From contig DASZDG010000125.1 of NCBI GenBank assembly GCA_035942255.1, positions 1-64,000 of the forward strand: DNA of 64,000 nucleotides, written 5' to 3'. The notes beneath the pieces are model-generated. The model made no database searches. It was not told where the DNA came from and saw only the letters and a program-made list of their open reading frames with translations. The number at the start of each line of letters is the position of its first letter. Position 1 is the first letter of the stretch. Position numbers and translations under genes: made by a program. Positions 1-7,625 of this stretch are shown one piece after another. Source of the stretch: JALZEG01 sp035942255. Its GTDB lineage: Bacteria > Actinomycetota > CADDZG01 > WHSQ01.

Positions 1-1
1 C

Positions 2-184
2 GCCTACACCGTCCGGTATTGGGATTGCATGAAGGGCAGCTGCAGCAACGAGAAGTACAACCAGTGCCAGAACTGCACGAGCTGCAGCCGCGGGTGCCCG
101 CAACCCGTGTGGGGGAACGGCACGTACATGTGCACGGCCGTCATCGTCACCAGCAACGTGTGCGGCCTCGGGTGCTCGACGTGA
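2..184 (+). CDS. Partial methylamine-dehydrogenase light-chain-like protein (C-terminal 60 aa)
   Basis: Only the C-terminus lies in the window. It is very Cys-rich (10 Cys in 60 residues) and ends in a Y-M-C-T segment. The pattern A-Y-x(3)-Y-W-D-C followed by a Trp seven residues before Y-M-C resembles the end of the small subunit of periplasmic TTQ amine dehydrogenases (MauA), where a Tyr-Arg-Asp-Cys-Cys stretch and the second quinone-forming Trp precede a Y-H-C motif. If so, it would carry the tryptophan tryptophylquinone cofactor. The beta-propeller lipoprotein at 1037-2239 would be its heavy-chain partner. This is motif recognition by eye; the first cofactor Trp and the export signal lie off the window. 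Another secreted Cys-rich protein remains possible. Confidence 0.5.
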   Translation, partial: AYTVRYWDCMKGSCSNEKYNQCQNCTSCSRGCPQPVWGNGTYMCTAVIVTSNVCGLGCST

Positions 185-390
185 GCGCGCGTCTTGCCGC
201 GGACGTCCCGGCCGGGAGTGACGCGGTCCACGCGCGGCTCGAGCTCCCTTCCCGCCGGGTCCGCGTCGCGCAGCTCATCGGGGCGGCGCTCGCCGGAGCG
301 GCGGCGGCGTGGGCCGCTCCGGGGTGGATCACGCCGCTCCTGTTCGCCACCGCGATGCTCGCCGGCATCTCGAGCCTCTGGTCGCCCTGA
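181..390 (+). CDS. Small hydrophobic protein of the mau-like locus, 69 aa
   Basis: It starts at a GTG that overlaps the stop of the preceding Cys-rich gene (GTGA), so translation is probably coupled. The 69 residues have a polar N-terminal half and two adjacent hydrophobic stretches, Ala-rich around residues 37-50 and around 53-65, suggesting one or two membrane passes. I recognise no family. Its position between the light-chain-like and CcdA/MauF-like genes suggests a role in maturation or membrane anchoring of that complex, which is inference only. Confidence 0.6.
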   Translation: MSARLAADVPAGSDAVHARLELPSRRVRVAQLIGAALAGAAAAWAAPGWITPLLFATAMLAGISSLWSP

Positions 391-399
391 GGCTATGCA

Positions 400-1035
400 A
401 TGGTGGGAACACTTCTCCCCATCGGGCATGGGGAACGCGAAGAAGGAAGGCGGGCCGGCGTGCTGTGGGCGCACGCGCTCGGCACCACGGTTGCCGGTGC
501 GGCCGTCGGGCTCGCTCTCGTCACTGTGGGTGCCGTCGTGACGCGCCTCGCGATCGGGGGTGAGGCGACCGCGGCGACGATCGTCGCTGGGCTGGCGGCG
601 TTGTACGGCGTCCGCGAAGCGGGGCTCTCCCGTCTCCGCGTGCCGTGCCGGTCGCGGCAGGTCGCGCAGAGCCGTGGCCGCCGCGACGCGCGGCCGCGGT
701 TCGCCGCGTTCGTCTACGGCCTCGGACTAGGTGCGGGTTTCGTCACGTACATCCCCGTCGGAACGTTCCTGGTCGTCGCGGCGTGGGTGCTGCTGTCGCC
801 CGGAGCGGCCGCGGTTGCGGCGATGGCCGCGTACGGCGCAGCTCGGGCCGTCCCCCTCTTCGTCATCGGTCCCGGGGCAGCGCGCGACCAGGCGTCCCTG
901 ACGGCTGTCTCGGACGCGTTGTTCGTGTGGCAGCCGCTGGTTCACCTCGCGAATGGTCTCGCGCTCGCGTTCGTCGCGTCTTACCTCGTTATCGCTAGCT
1001 CGGCCGGCTATTTGTCTCCCGCAGGAGGTTCTTGA
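400..1035 (+). CDS. Polytopic membrane protein, MauF/CcdA-like
   Basis: The protein is 211 aa with about five or six hydrophobic segments: roughly residues 23-50, 60-75, 100-145 as two or three passes, and 180-205. The stretch with Gly-Leu-Gly-x-Gly-Phe-x-Thr-Tyr-x-Pro-Val recalls the Gly/Pro-rich helices of the CcdA/DsbD transmembrane family, to which the methylamine utilisation protein MauF belongs. The CcdA membrane Cys pair is not evident, so a thiol-transfer role is uncertain. In mau loci such membrane proteins help mature the heavily disulfide-bonded light chain. It starts at ATG 400 (GTG 403 is an alternative) and lies one base before the downstream lipoprotein gene, so the genes form an operon. 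Confidence 0.6.
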   Translation: MVGTLLPIGHGEREEGRRAGVLWAHALGTTVAGAAVGLALVTVGAVVTRLAIGGEATAATIVAGLAALYGVREAGLSRLRVPCRSRQVAQSRGRRDARPRFAAFVYGLGLGAGFVTYIPVGTFLVVAAWVLLSPGAAAVAAMAAYGAARAVPLFVIGPGAARDQASLTAVSDALFVWQPLVHLANGLALAFVASYLVIASSAGYLSPAGGS

Positions 1036-1036
1036 G

Positions 1037-2239
1037 ATGCGCAACCGTTCCGCATCGTCCGCGCCTAAAGCCACGGTGATCGTCGTAGCGCTCGCAGCTT
1101 GCCTCCTCGCTTCGGGGTGTGGCGCGCCCTCTGACGACGCGTCCGCCGGCCGGTCGGCTGCAGGGATAGTCCAGGAGCCGGGGATCCTCTACGTCCTCGA
1201 CCCGCAGAACCTCGGGATGTCGTCGCAGATCCTCGCGGTCGACACCGTGGCGGGGGAGATAAGGAGGACGTACGACGCGGGACGTGACCCCGCGATGGCG
1301 GTCTCCCCGGACGGGACGCGCCTGTACGTGGCGTCGAGGGATGGGTCGGGTGACACGTTGCGCGTCGTCGACGCCGCCACGGGTGAGGTGCTGCAGGAAG
1401 TGGCGCTGCGCAACCGGTGGATGAGCAGTCTGCCCGCGTACTTCCCGACGATGGAGCTGTCGAGCGACGGGCGCTGGCTCTACATCCTGGAGGCCCTCGT
1501 CACCGGCGGCGACGCTACCGAGGACTCGGTCGCCGTGTTCGACACACGCACCGGGAAGCTGTTGCCGCGCAGCGCGAGCGTCCCCTCGTGCGGTGGCGCC
1601 GCCCTTGTGCCCGCGGACCGAGGCGTGGGGTTCTCCGCGGCCTGCCACCTGTCGCACGACGCGCGGCGGGTCACGGTCTCACCCGAGGGGGCAGCGGAGG
1701 CCAGCAGCAGGACGGAGCTCCCGCGTCACGAGGACGGCCGCAAGGACCGGCACGGGACTTCGTTCGACCTGTGGCGCGTCGCGTGGGCGGTGAGGGGGCC
1801 GGAGGACGGCCGGATGTACGCGGTGACGCAGAACGGCCGGGTCTCCGTCGTCGACGGAGCGGCACGACGGGTGACGCGGACGGAGGACCTGGGCTTGTCC
1901 GAGGACGCGTTCGTGCCGTTCGGTGCGGGCGAGATATCGCCCGCGGGAGATCGCCTCTTCCTCGGGATCGGCACGGTCGAGGACGCGCTCGACAGGCTGA
2001 CGTCCGACCGCGTCCTCGTAGCCGACACCGGGACGTGGGAGACGGTCGCGGAGATCGAGACCTCGCTCCCGTTCCAGAGCCTCACCGTCAGCCCGAGCGG
2101 CAGGTACGTCTACGGCATCAGCACCGAGGCACGCAGCATCGTGATCGTCGACGTTCACCTCGGCGAAGAGGTCGGCGTGATCGAGGGGGTCGGAGAGTCA
2201 CCGACGCTCGGGAGCATGCCGGCGACACCGGCGGCCTGA
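1037..2239 (+). CDS. Beta-propeller lipoprotein, amine-dehydrogenase heavy-chain-like
   Basis: The 400-aa protein has a lipoprotein signal peptide (lipobox Leu-Ala-Ser-Gly-Cys near residue 30) and repeated YVTN/WD-type strands such as SPDGTRLYVAS and SPSGRYVYGIS. Two Cys, C185 and C203, flank a loop in a pattern like the Cys pair of the MauB heavy chain (Asp-Cys-Tyr-His ... Met-Asn-Cys). Methylamine dehydrogenase heavy chains are seven-bladed periplasmic propellers; this one would be anchored outside the cell as a lipoprotein. The start is ATG 1037 with AGGAGG at 1023-1028; an upstream GTG would lie inside the preceding gene. A generic YVTN-repeat protein is the alternative. Confidence 0.7.
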   Translation: MRNRSASSAPKATVIVVALAACLLASGCGAPSDDASAGRSAAGIVQEPGILYVLDPQNLGMSSQILAVDTVAGEIRRTYDAGRDPAMAVSPDGTRLYVASRDGSGDTLRVVDAATGEVLQEVALRNRWMSSLPAYFPTMELSSDGRWLYILEALVTGGDATEDSVAVFDTRTGKLLPRSASVPSCGGAALVPADRGVGFSAACHLSHDARRVTVSPEGAAEASSRTELPRHEDGRKDRHGTSFDLWRVAWAVRGPEDGRMYAVTQNGRVSVVDGAARRVTRTEDLGLSEDAFVPFGAGEISPAGDRLFLGIGTVEDALDRLTSDRVLVADTGTWETVAEIETSLPFQSLTVSPSGRYVYGISTEARSIVIVDVHLGEEVGVIEGVGESPTLGSMPATPAA

Positions 2240-2276
2240 TGAGAAAAGCTTCGTCCTGCTTAGTAGGAGGAGGAGG

Positions 2277-2747
2277 CTAGCCGGACTGCTTCGCCATGGC
2301 CCAGGCGATCATCCGGTTACAGGTGACCGCGCCGGTGCCGGAGTAGACCCCCGTGGCACCCGGCTCGTCCGACGTGCGCCGGACGACGAAGTCGATGCCC
2401 CACGCGCCGTGCCAGTCCGCCTCCCAGTCGACGGTGAGCTTGCGGATCCGTAGAGCGTCGCCGAGGGAGCTGCGTTCGTGGAAGTAAGCCGGGAGCGTCG
2501 AGCGGTCCTCCGCCAGGACGCCGCGCCTGGTCGCGTCGGTGTTGACCGAATACCAGAAGAAGTCGGGTTCGGCCGCCCACAGCTGGTCGAGGTAGTCGAC
2601 GTCGCCGCGCGAGAACGCCTCCACGAAGCCCTTCACCACGGCCCGGGCCTGAGGCTTCCGGCAGCCGGGCTCGAGGGCCCCGGCGGGGGCCGGAGACGAC
2701 ATTGCCGCCACCAGGGCGATCACGGCTGCACAGCCCACTCGTCGCAT
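2277..2747 (-). CDS. Secreted SnoaL/NTF2-like domain protein
   Basis: The 156-aa protein has a signal peptide (residues 1-24, ending Ala-Gly-Ala) followed by an NTF2-like alpha+beta fold: a long helix with FVEAFSRGDVDYLDQLW, an 'xFFWYSVN' strand, and a closing strand ending in Ile-Asp-Phe-Val-Val-Arg-Arg. Such domains are small ligand-binding or isomerase-like scaffolds; the exported form here has no assignable activity. TATCAT (2754-2759 on the minus strand) lies 6 nt before the ATG, indicating a leaderless transcript. It is convergent with the beta-propeller gene, with 37 bp between them. Confidence 0.75.
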   Translation of the reverse strand: MRRVGCAAVIALVAAMSSPAPAGALEPGCRKPQARAVVKGFVEAFSRGDVDYLDQLWAAEPDFFWYSVNTDATRRGVLAEDRSTLPAYFHERSSLGDALRIRKLTVDWEADWHGAWGIDFVVRRTSDEPGATGVYSGTGAVTCNRMIAWAMAKQSG

Positions 2748-2897
2748 ATACGGATGATACGCCGCGCGCCCCTCGGTTTCCTTCTCCGCTGGCCGGAAAG
2801 TTACGGGGCGTTTTAACCCGTCCCCGGCCCCCGGGGCGAGCTGCTTCGCCGGAGGCGTCCTGGGTAAGAAGCGGCGCGAGCCCGACCCCAAAAGGAG

Positions 2898-3869
2898 ATG
2901 TCCGTGAAGCTCGTCGCCCGCTTCCTGGCGGTGTTCCTCTTCGCCAAGCGCTACCGCGCGAAGCGCGGAGAGCCGGCGGCCCCCGCTCGTCCGGCCCCGC
3001 CGCCTCGACCGGAGCCGGCCCCTCGGGCGGCCGCCTCTCCCGCGGCCCCCGACACGCCCGCCGACCTGCCGGCGTCGGACTGGAAGACGACCGTCAAGCG
3101 GGCGCTGAAAGAGGTCAAGGATGACCGCGCCACGCTCGCCGCCGCCGGCATGGCCTACTACTTCTTCCTCGCGATCTTCCCGGCGACGATCGCTGCGATC
3201 GGCATCCTCGACCTCATGGGCACGAGCACGGCCGGGCTCGTGAACGGGTTGCGCGACGCGCTCCCGGGAACGGCCGGGCAGATGCTCGTCGACGCGGTGC
3301 AGGGCCGGGACCCGTCTCAGAGCGACTCGCTGGTCGCGGCGATCACCGGAGTCGCGCTCGCTCTCTGGAGCGCCTCGTCGGGGTTCGTCGCGCTGCAGAG
3401 CGGGCTGAACGTCGCGTACGACGTCCCGGCCGACCGGAAGTTCGCCGGCAAGCGCGCGGTCGCGTTCGCGCTTCTCGTCGCGACCGCGCTCCTCGGCGGC
3501 GTCCCGACGCCGTTCCTCGAGGGTGAGGGAGCGGTCAAGGCCCTCGGGTGGGCCCTCACGGTGCCAGCCGTCGTCCTCTTGTTCGCGTTCTTCTACTGGC
3601 TCGGCCCGAAGCGGGAGTCGCCGCGGTTCGTCTGGGTCACGCCCGGCGGGGTCGCCGGCGCGTTGCTGTGGCTCGCCGTGTCCGGCGCCTTCGGCTGGTA
3701 CGTCGGGAGCGACTACGCGTCGTACGGCAAGACGTACGGGTCGCTGGCCGGCGTGATCATCCTGATCCTGTGGCTCTACCTGAGCTCGCTGACGATCCTC
3801 GTCGGGGGCGAGCTGAACGCCGAGGTCGAGAGCCACGCGGAGCGGAAGGGCGGCTCGCCGCAGTCGTAG
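2898..3869 (+). CDS. YihY/BrkB-family membrane protein
   Basis: The 323-aa protein begins with a Pro/Ala-rich low-complexity tail (residues 25-60) and then carries the YihY/BrkB core with about six membrane spans. The family hallmark is visible as AGMAYYFFLAIFPATIA at the first span, and the end has the Leu-Trp-Leu-Tyr-Leu-Ser-Ser ... Gly-Gly-Glu-Leu-Asn motif. The family was once called ribonuclease BN in error; its true function is not established, though transport or envelope roles have been proposed. AAAAGGAG lies just before ATG 2898. It is convergent with the HAD phosphatase gene, with one base between them. Confidence 0.88.
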   Translation: MSVKLVARFLAVFLFAKRYRAKRGEPAAPARPAPPPRPEPAPRAAASPAAPDTPADLPASDWKTTVKRALKEVKDDRATLAAAGMAYYFFLAIFPATIAAIGILDLMGTSTAGLVNGLRDALPGTAGQMLVDAVQGRDPSQSDSLVAAITGVALALWSASSGFVALQSGLNVAYDVPADRKFAGKRAVAFALLVATALLGGVPTPFLEGEGAVKALGWALTVPAVVLLFAFFYWLGPKRESPRFVWVTPGGVAGALLWLAVSGAFGWYVGSDYASYGKTYGSLAGVIILILWLYLSSLTILVGGELNAEVESHAERKGGSPQS

Positions 3870-3870
3870 C

Positions 3871-4704
3871 TCAGATGCCGAGCCGCCGGCCGAAGCTCTC
3901 GACCGGCCCCCGAGGCGCCCGTTCCGCCGACCGCCTCTGGGCCCACATGCCGAGCGCGATGCCGGAGCCGAACAGCAGCACTCCACCGACTCCCGCGGGG
4001 ATGCCGATCAACAGCGCGCGCCGGCGCGTGCGCAGCTCGTGGATCGGCCAGCCTCTCGTGGTCGCGATGCGCCGTAGCTCGTGCTCGGGGTTCACCGCGT
4101 GCGGGAAGCCGACGGACTCCAGCAGCGGGAGGTCGTTGACGGAGTCCGAGTACGCGGCGCACTCGGCGAGGTCGATCCCGTGCTCGGCCGCGGCGCGCGC
4201 GACGGCCTCCGCCTTCACCGGGCCGTGCATCACCGGGCCGACGAGCCTGCCGGTGTAGTAGCCGGCGGAGTCGACCTCGGACACGGTCGCGAGCGCGCCC
4301 GTCATGGCGAGCGCCTCGGCAATCGTTCCGGCGAGCTCTATGGGGGCCGCGGTGACGAGGAACGTCAGTGCCCCCCGCTCCTTGTGCTCGTCGATCACGC
4401 GCACGATGTCGGCGTAGACGCGCGGGAGGATGCGCTCCTCCGCTATCTCCTTGCCCCACGCGACGAGCTCCTCCGCCTTGTGGCCCGTGACGAACTCGAG
4501 CGTCGACCGCTGCGACGACTCCACGTTGCGCGCCCGCTCGCCGACGAGCTGGAACGTCAGCTGCCCCCACCCGAAGCGCAGCAGGTCGCGGACCCGGAAC
4601 ATGTCCCGCTCGTACGCGCCGCGGGCTAACAGGAAGAGGCTCGACCCGGGGATCAGCGTCTTGTCGAGGTCGAAGAACGCGGCCTTCTGCGGAGGGCTCA
4701 CCAT
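3871..4704 (-). CDS. HAD-family phosphatase, subfamily IB, with C-terminal membrane segment
   Basis: The 277-aa protein has the HAD motif I Phe-Phe-Asp-Leu-Asp-Lys-Thr-Leu near residue 10 (nucleophile and acid Asp), motif II Val-Thr-Ala-Ala, and motif IV Tyr-Ser-Asp-Ser-Val-Asn-Asp-Leu-Pro. The layout is that of the SerB/CicA-like IB phosphatases. Near residue 235 one hydrophobic segment (LLIGIPAGVGGVLLFGSGIAL) suggests membrane attachment with the catalytic domain in the cytoplasm. The substrate cannot be told; phosphoserine, lipid-phosphate and lysophosphatidate phosphatases all exist in this group. The ATG overlaps the stop of the nitroreductase gene by 7 bp, so the two are co-translated. 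Confidence 0.88.
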   Translation of the reverse strand: MVSPPQKAAFFDLDKTLIPGSSLFLLARGAYERDMFRVRDLLRFGWGQLTFQLVGERARNVESSQRSTLEFVTGHKAEELVAWGKEIAEERILPRVYADIVRVIDEHKERGALTFLVTAAPIELAGTIAEALAMTGALATVSEVDSAGYYTGRLVGPVMHGPVKAEAVARAAAEHGIDLAECAAYSDSVNDLPLLESVGFPHAVNPEHELRRIATTRGWPIHELRTRRRALLIGIPAGVGGVLLFGSGIALGMWAQRRSAERAPRGPVESFGRRLGI

Positions 4705-5252
4705 CCGCGCCACTCCGTTATCTCCGCGGGGTCGGTGCGGCGCGACAGAGGGCGCCGGTCGTCTCCCTCCGGCGGATGCCCGACGTAGACGAACCCGGCG
4801 ATCAGCTCGTCCGGCTCCACGCCGAGGTGCTCGCGCACCTCCGGGAGCCGCACGACCTCGCCCGTGCGGTGCATCGCGCCGAGACCGAACGAGTGCGCCG
4901 CGAGGAGCACGTTCTGGATCGCGGCCCCCACGGCGTGATGCTCCTCGACCTCGACCACCTTCGGGTTGTCGAGGTGGGGGCGTTCGATCACGCACACGAT
5001 CACGGGAGCGCGCAGCACCTTGTCCGGGACCCTCGACGCGTCCTTGCCGAGGCGCTCGAGCCCCGCGGCCCACGCCCGCCCCAGCTCCGCTCGGGCGGCA
5101 CCCCGCAGCACGACGAACCGCCACGGCTGCGTGAGGTGGTGGTTCGGCGCGCGCACGGCCGCGGCGAGCAGCTTGTCGACGACGGCGCGCTCGATCTCGC
5201 CGCCGCAGCGGGGGACCGACCGGCGCGTCATGATCGCCTCGAACGTGTCCAC
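4698..5252 (-). CDS. Nitroreductase-family flavoprotein
   Basis: The 184-aa protein shows the nitroreductase fold: an N-terminal FEAIMTRRSVPR flavin-phosphate-binding motif, APNHHLTQPWRFVVL, and the C-terminal GFVYVGHPPEGDDRRPLSR segment. It is an FMN-dependent NAD(P)H oxidoreductase; the electron acceptor is unknown. It starts with GTG, with TATCCT on the minus strand (5259-5264) 6 nt upstream, so the message is probably leaderless. The 3' end overlaps the HAD phosphatase start, forming a two-gene operon. Confidence 0.88.
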   Translation of the reverse strand: MDTFEAIMTRRSVPRCGGEIERAVVDKLLAAAVRAPNHHLTQPWRFVVLRGAARAELGRAWAAGLERLGKDASRVPDKVLRAPVIVCVIERPHLDNPKVVEVEEHHAVGAAIQNVLLAAHSFGLGAMHRTGEVVRLPEVREHLGVEPDELIAGFVYVGHPPEGDDRRPLSRRTDPAEITEWRGW

Positions 5253-5297
5253 GGGGCGAGGATAGGGCGGGCCGAGAGGTCCGCGTATGCTCGCCCG

Positions 5298-6080
5298 GTG
5301 CTAGTAGGTGCGATGAACTTCCCCGGCCGGTCGGTGGCGAAGGAGATCCACCGGATCGCCGAGGACCGGTTCGACTTCGTCGACCTCACGCTGGAGCCCC
5401 CCGCCGCGTGGTTCCCCGACGGCAAGGAGATCGGGCGCCTGCTCGGCGACCTCGGCCTGTCCGCCGTGGGGCACACGCCCTACTACCTCCCGATCGCGTC
5501 GCCGTTCGCGGAGCTGCGCTCGACCGCGCGCGACCTCTTCCGGAGGGCGCTCGACGTATTCGCCGACGCCAGCGTGTCGCTCGTGAACGTGCACCCGGAC
5601 CAGCGCGTCCCGCTCCATTCCGCGGACCGCATCCGCAAGGCCAACGCGGAGGCGATCGCGGGCATCGTGGAGGACGCGAGGCAGCGCGGGATCCGCATGA
5701 TGGTCGAGAACCTCGACAACCGCTTCTCCCGCGTCGAGGACTTCACCGAGATCTTCGAGGCGGCGCCCGACGCGGAGTTCCACCTCGACATCGCGCACGC
5801 GAACCTGCGCCTCGGCCTCGGCGAGCCCAACCGGACCCCGGACCTGCTGGCGGCGTACGGAGACCGCCTCGCACACGTCCACATCTCCGACAACACGGGC
5901 GGGACCGAGGACCGGCACCTGCCGCTGGGGGCCGGGACGATCGACTGGAAGGCCGCGGTTCGGTGGCTGAAGGAGGCCGGGTACGACGGGACCGTCACGC
6001 TGGAGGTCTTCTCCCGGGCCCCCGAGCACCTCCGGACGTCGCGGAAGCTCTGGCTGGGCTGGTGGACGGAGAAGGGCTAA
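5298..6080 (+). CDS. Sugar phosphate isomerase/epimerase-like TIM barrel (AP endonuclease 2 family)
   Basis: The protein is 260 aa and consists of one xylose-isomerase-like TIM barrel. Metal-ligand motifs are visible: GHTPYYLP, VNVHPDQ, MMVENLDN (Glu), FHLDIAHANL (Asp/His), HVHISDN and the C-terminal VTLEVF (Glu). The real substrate in this family ranges from sugars to inosose and abasic DNA. The GTG start at 5298 gives VLVGAMNFPGR, the first barrel strand; TATGCT (5286-5291) lies 6 nt upstream, so it looks leaderless. ATG 5313 is an alternative. It is divergent from the nitroreductase gene, with 45 bp between the start codons. Confidence 0.82.
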   Translation: MLVGAMNFPGRSVAKEIHRIAEDRFDFVDLTLEPPAAWFPDGKEIGRLLGDLGLSAVGHTPYYLPIASPFAELRSTARDLFRRALDVFADASVSLVNVHPDQRVPLHSADRIRKANAEAIAGIVEDARQRGIRMMVENLDNRFSRVEDFTEIFEAAPDAEFHLDIAHANLRLGLGEPNRTPDLLAAYGDRLAHVHISDNTGGTEDRHLPLGAGTIDWKAAVRWLKEAGYDGTVTLEVFSRAPEHLRTSRKLWLGWWTEKG

Positions 6081-6119
6081 TCCACACGAAGGGGGCCTCT
6101 GCCCCTATGATTGTTGCTC

Positions 6120-6290
6120 ATGGGGCTAAAGAGGGTGATGTGGCTGCTGTTGATCGCGTTCGGGGTCTTCTTCCTGATCGAGTCTCCCGGTGAGGCGGCG
6201 AAGCTCGTCAAGCTCACCGGGGAGAGCGCGGGCGAGTGGCTCTCGACGGCCGCCGACAGCCTCTCGAAGTTCGTGAAGTCGTTGGTCTAG
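6120..6290 (+). CDS. Small membrane protein, 56 aa
   Basis: This short ORF codes for 56 residues: a basic N-terminus (MGLKRVMW), one hydrophobic segment (about residues 7-20, LLLIAFGVFFLI) and an amphipathic C-terminal half with Lys/Glu spacing. TATGAT at 6106-6111 lies 8 nt before the ATG, a leaderless arrangement. It is followed after a few bases by the PH-domain gene, so the two are probably co-transcribed. No family recognised; codon use matches its neighbours. Confidence 0.65.
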   Translation: MGLKRVMWLLLIAFGVFFLIESPGEAAKLVKLTGESAGEWLSTAADSLSKFVKSLV

Positions 6291-6296
6291 CCGGTG

Positions 6297-6869
6297 ATGC
6301 CCGGCCCCGGCCGCTATCTCGCCGGCGACGAGACGGTCATCCTCGAGGCGAGGCGGCACATGGCCGTCCTGGCCCGCCCTGCGTTCACCGCGGTGGGCGC
6401 GATCGCGCTCGCGGTCGTGGTCGGGACGGTGCTGAGCCCGGGCGACGGCGGCGACCTCCTCGACACCGCCGCCGGCCTGTTCGCCCTCTGGTTCCTGCTC
6501 CGGTTCATGTGGCGCGCGTGCGAGTGGTGGGCGGACCGGATCTTCGTGACCGAGAAGAGGATCTTCGAGGTGTCCGGCATCCTGACGAGGAAGGTCGCGT
6601 CGATGCCGCTCGGAAACCTCACCGACATGACCTACCAGCGTTCGCTGTGGGGGCGGATCATCGGCTACGGCGAGCTGATCGTGGAGACCGCCGGGCAGGC
6701 GCAAGCGCTCAGCCGCATCAACTATCTCTCGCACCCCGACGAGTTCTACAGAGCGGTGACGAGGCTCGTGACGGCCGGCCTCCTTCCCGCCGCCGACGCC
6801 CCCGGCGTAACCCCTCCAAAACGGGACGAAGAGGACGACACCGGGCCACTTCCCCGCGTGATCGTGTGA
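6297..6869 (+). CDS. Membrane protein with bacterial PH domain (YdbS/bPH2-like)
   Basis: The 190-aa protein has two membrane segments (about residues 24-45 and 52-70) followed by a bacterial PH domain: 'DRIFVTEKRIFEVSGIL', then 'MPLGNLTDMTYQRSLWGRI' and 'GYGELIVETAG', the strand pattern typical of the YdbS/YdbT type. The family is common in Gram-positive envelopes but has no defined biochemical role. GTG 6294 directly before ATG 6297 is an alternative start. The intact tail is acidic and polar. Confidence 0.82.
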   Translation: MPGPGRYLAGDETVILEARRHMAVLARPAFTAVGAIALAVVVGTVLSPGDGGDLLDTAAGLFALWFLLRFMWRACEWWADRIFVTEKRIFEVSGILTRKVASMPLGNLTDMTYQRSLWGRIIGYGELIVETAGQAQALSRINYLSHPDEFYRAVTRLVTAGLLPAADAPGVTPPKRDEEDDTGPLPRVIV

Positions 6870-6954
6870 CTCGGAACGGCCATCTGCGGAAGGAGTAGTC
6901 CCGCGGGAGGCGAACCACTCCGGTTGACAGCCCTTTACCGGAGGTGGACTAATC

Positions 6955-7479
6955 ATGAAGAAGCTCGCAGCGCTCGCCCTCGGCGGGCTCGTCGCGGCGT
7001 CGCTCGTGCCGAACGCGACCGCCGCTGCACCCAAGCAGCAGAAGGTCTCGGGGAGCGTCGCTCTTCCCGCGCCCTACACCGACAACACCGGTTGCTACGC
7101 CGGCCTCCAGCGCCGGCTCGCGATCCTCACGCAGGAGCAGGTCAACGGCGGCATCGGCTACCACTTCGACGTGGACCCCGCGACGATCGGCAAGCCGTTC
7201 GTCCTCGAGGTGACCGGCGGCCAGGGCAGCTACGTCGACCTCGACATCAACTTCTATTACGAGTTCGGCACGCCCGAGGACGTCGCGGGTGACCCGCTCA
7301 ACGCCGGCTCCCCGATCAACACCGGCTTCAACACCCGTGAGGAGGGCGGCGAGTCCGGCGTCATCCCCAAGGGTGACTACACCAAGGCGATCGTCTGCAT
7401 GTACGGCGGCGACCTCGGCGCCGGCGCAGCGGCGACGTTCGAGTACACGGCGGGCAAGGGAGTCAAGGTCCAGAGCTAA
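6955..7479 (+). CDS. Secreted protein of unknown function, paralogue 1
   Basis: The 174-aa protein has a clean signal peptide (MKKLAALALGGLVAASLV ... Ala-Thr-Ala-Ala) and then a predicted all-beta domain. It is a paralogue of the next gene: both have APKQQKV after the signal, FDVDPAT, PFVLEVTGGQG, VDLDI-x-FYxEFGT and end with FxYTAGKGVK. The VDLD segment resembles the strand of PPC-type jelly-roll domains. Two Cys (near residues 46 and 150) could form a disulfide. A strong intrinsic terminator follows at 7497-7528. Function unknown. Confidence 0.8.
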   Translation: MKKLAALALGGLVAASLVPNATAAAPKQQKVSGSVALPAPYTDNTGCYAGLQRRLAILTQEQVNGGIGYHFDVDPATIGKPFVLEVTGGQGSYVDLDINFYYEFGTPEDVAGDPLNAGSPINTGFNTREEGGESGVIPKGDYTKAIVCMYGGDLGAGAAATFEYTAGKGVKVQS

Positions 7480-7496
7480 TCGTCAACGGTTCGCAA

Positions 7497-7528
7497 GAAG
7501 GGGCGGGTTATCCCGCCCCTTCTTTTTT
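7497..7528 (+). terminator. Intrinsic terminator after the first secreted paralogue
   Basis: A perfect 11-bp GC-rich stem (7497-7507 with 7512-7522), a 4-base loop and six T residues directly after it. It sits 18 bp past the stop codon and separates the two paralogous genes into independent transcripts. Confidence 0.93.
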
Positions 7529-7625
7529 GTGTCGCTAGAGGCTGAATCGCGCCCGCGGGGGCAGGGAGGCGGCGCCCGGGGAGCGAAGTCTTCCGTAGAC
7601 GGATCTCTACCGGAGGTGGGGCAAC

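Noticed and set aside
2748..3986. Upstream extension of the minus-strand SnoaL ORF to 3986
   Set aside because: The extension is opposite the BrkB gene; a signal peptide starts at 2747 and a -10 box lies just upstream of it.
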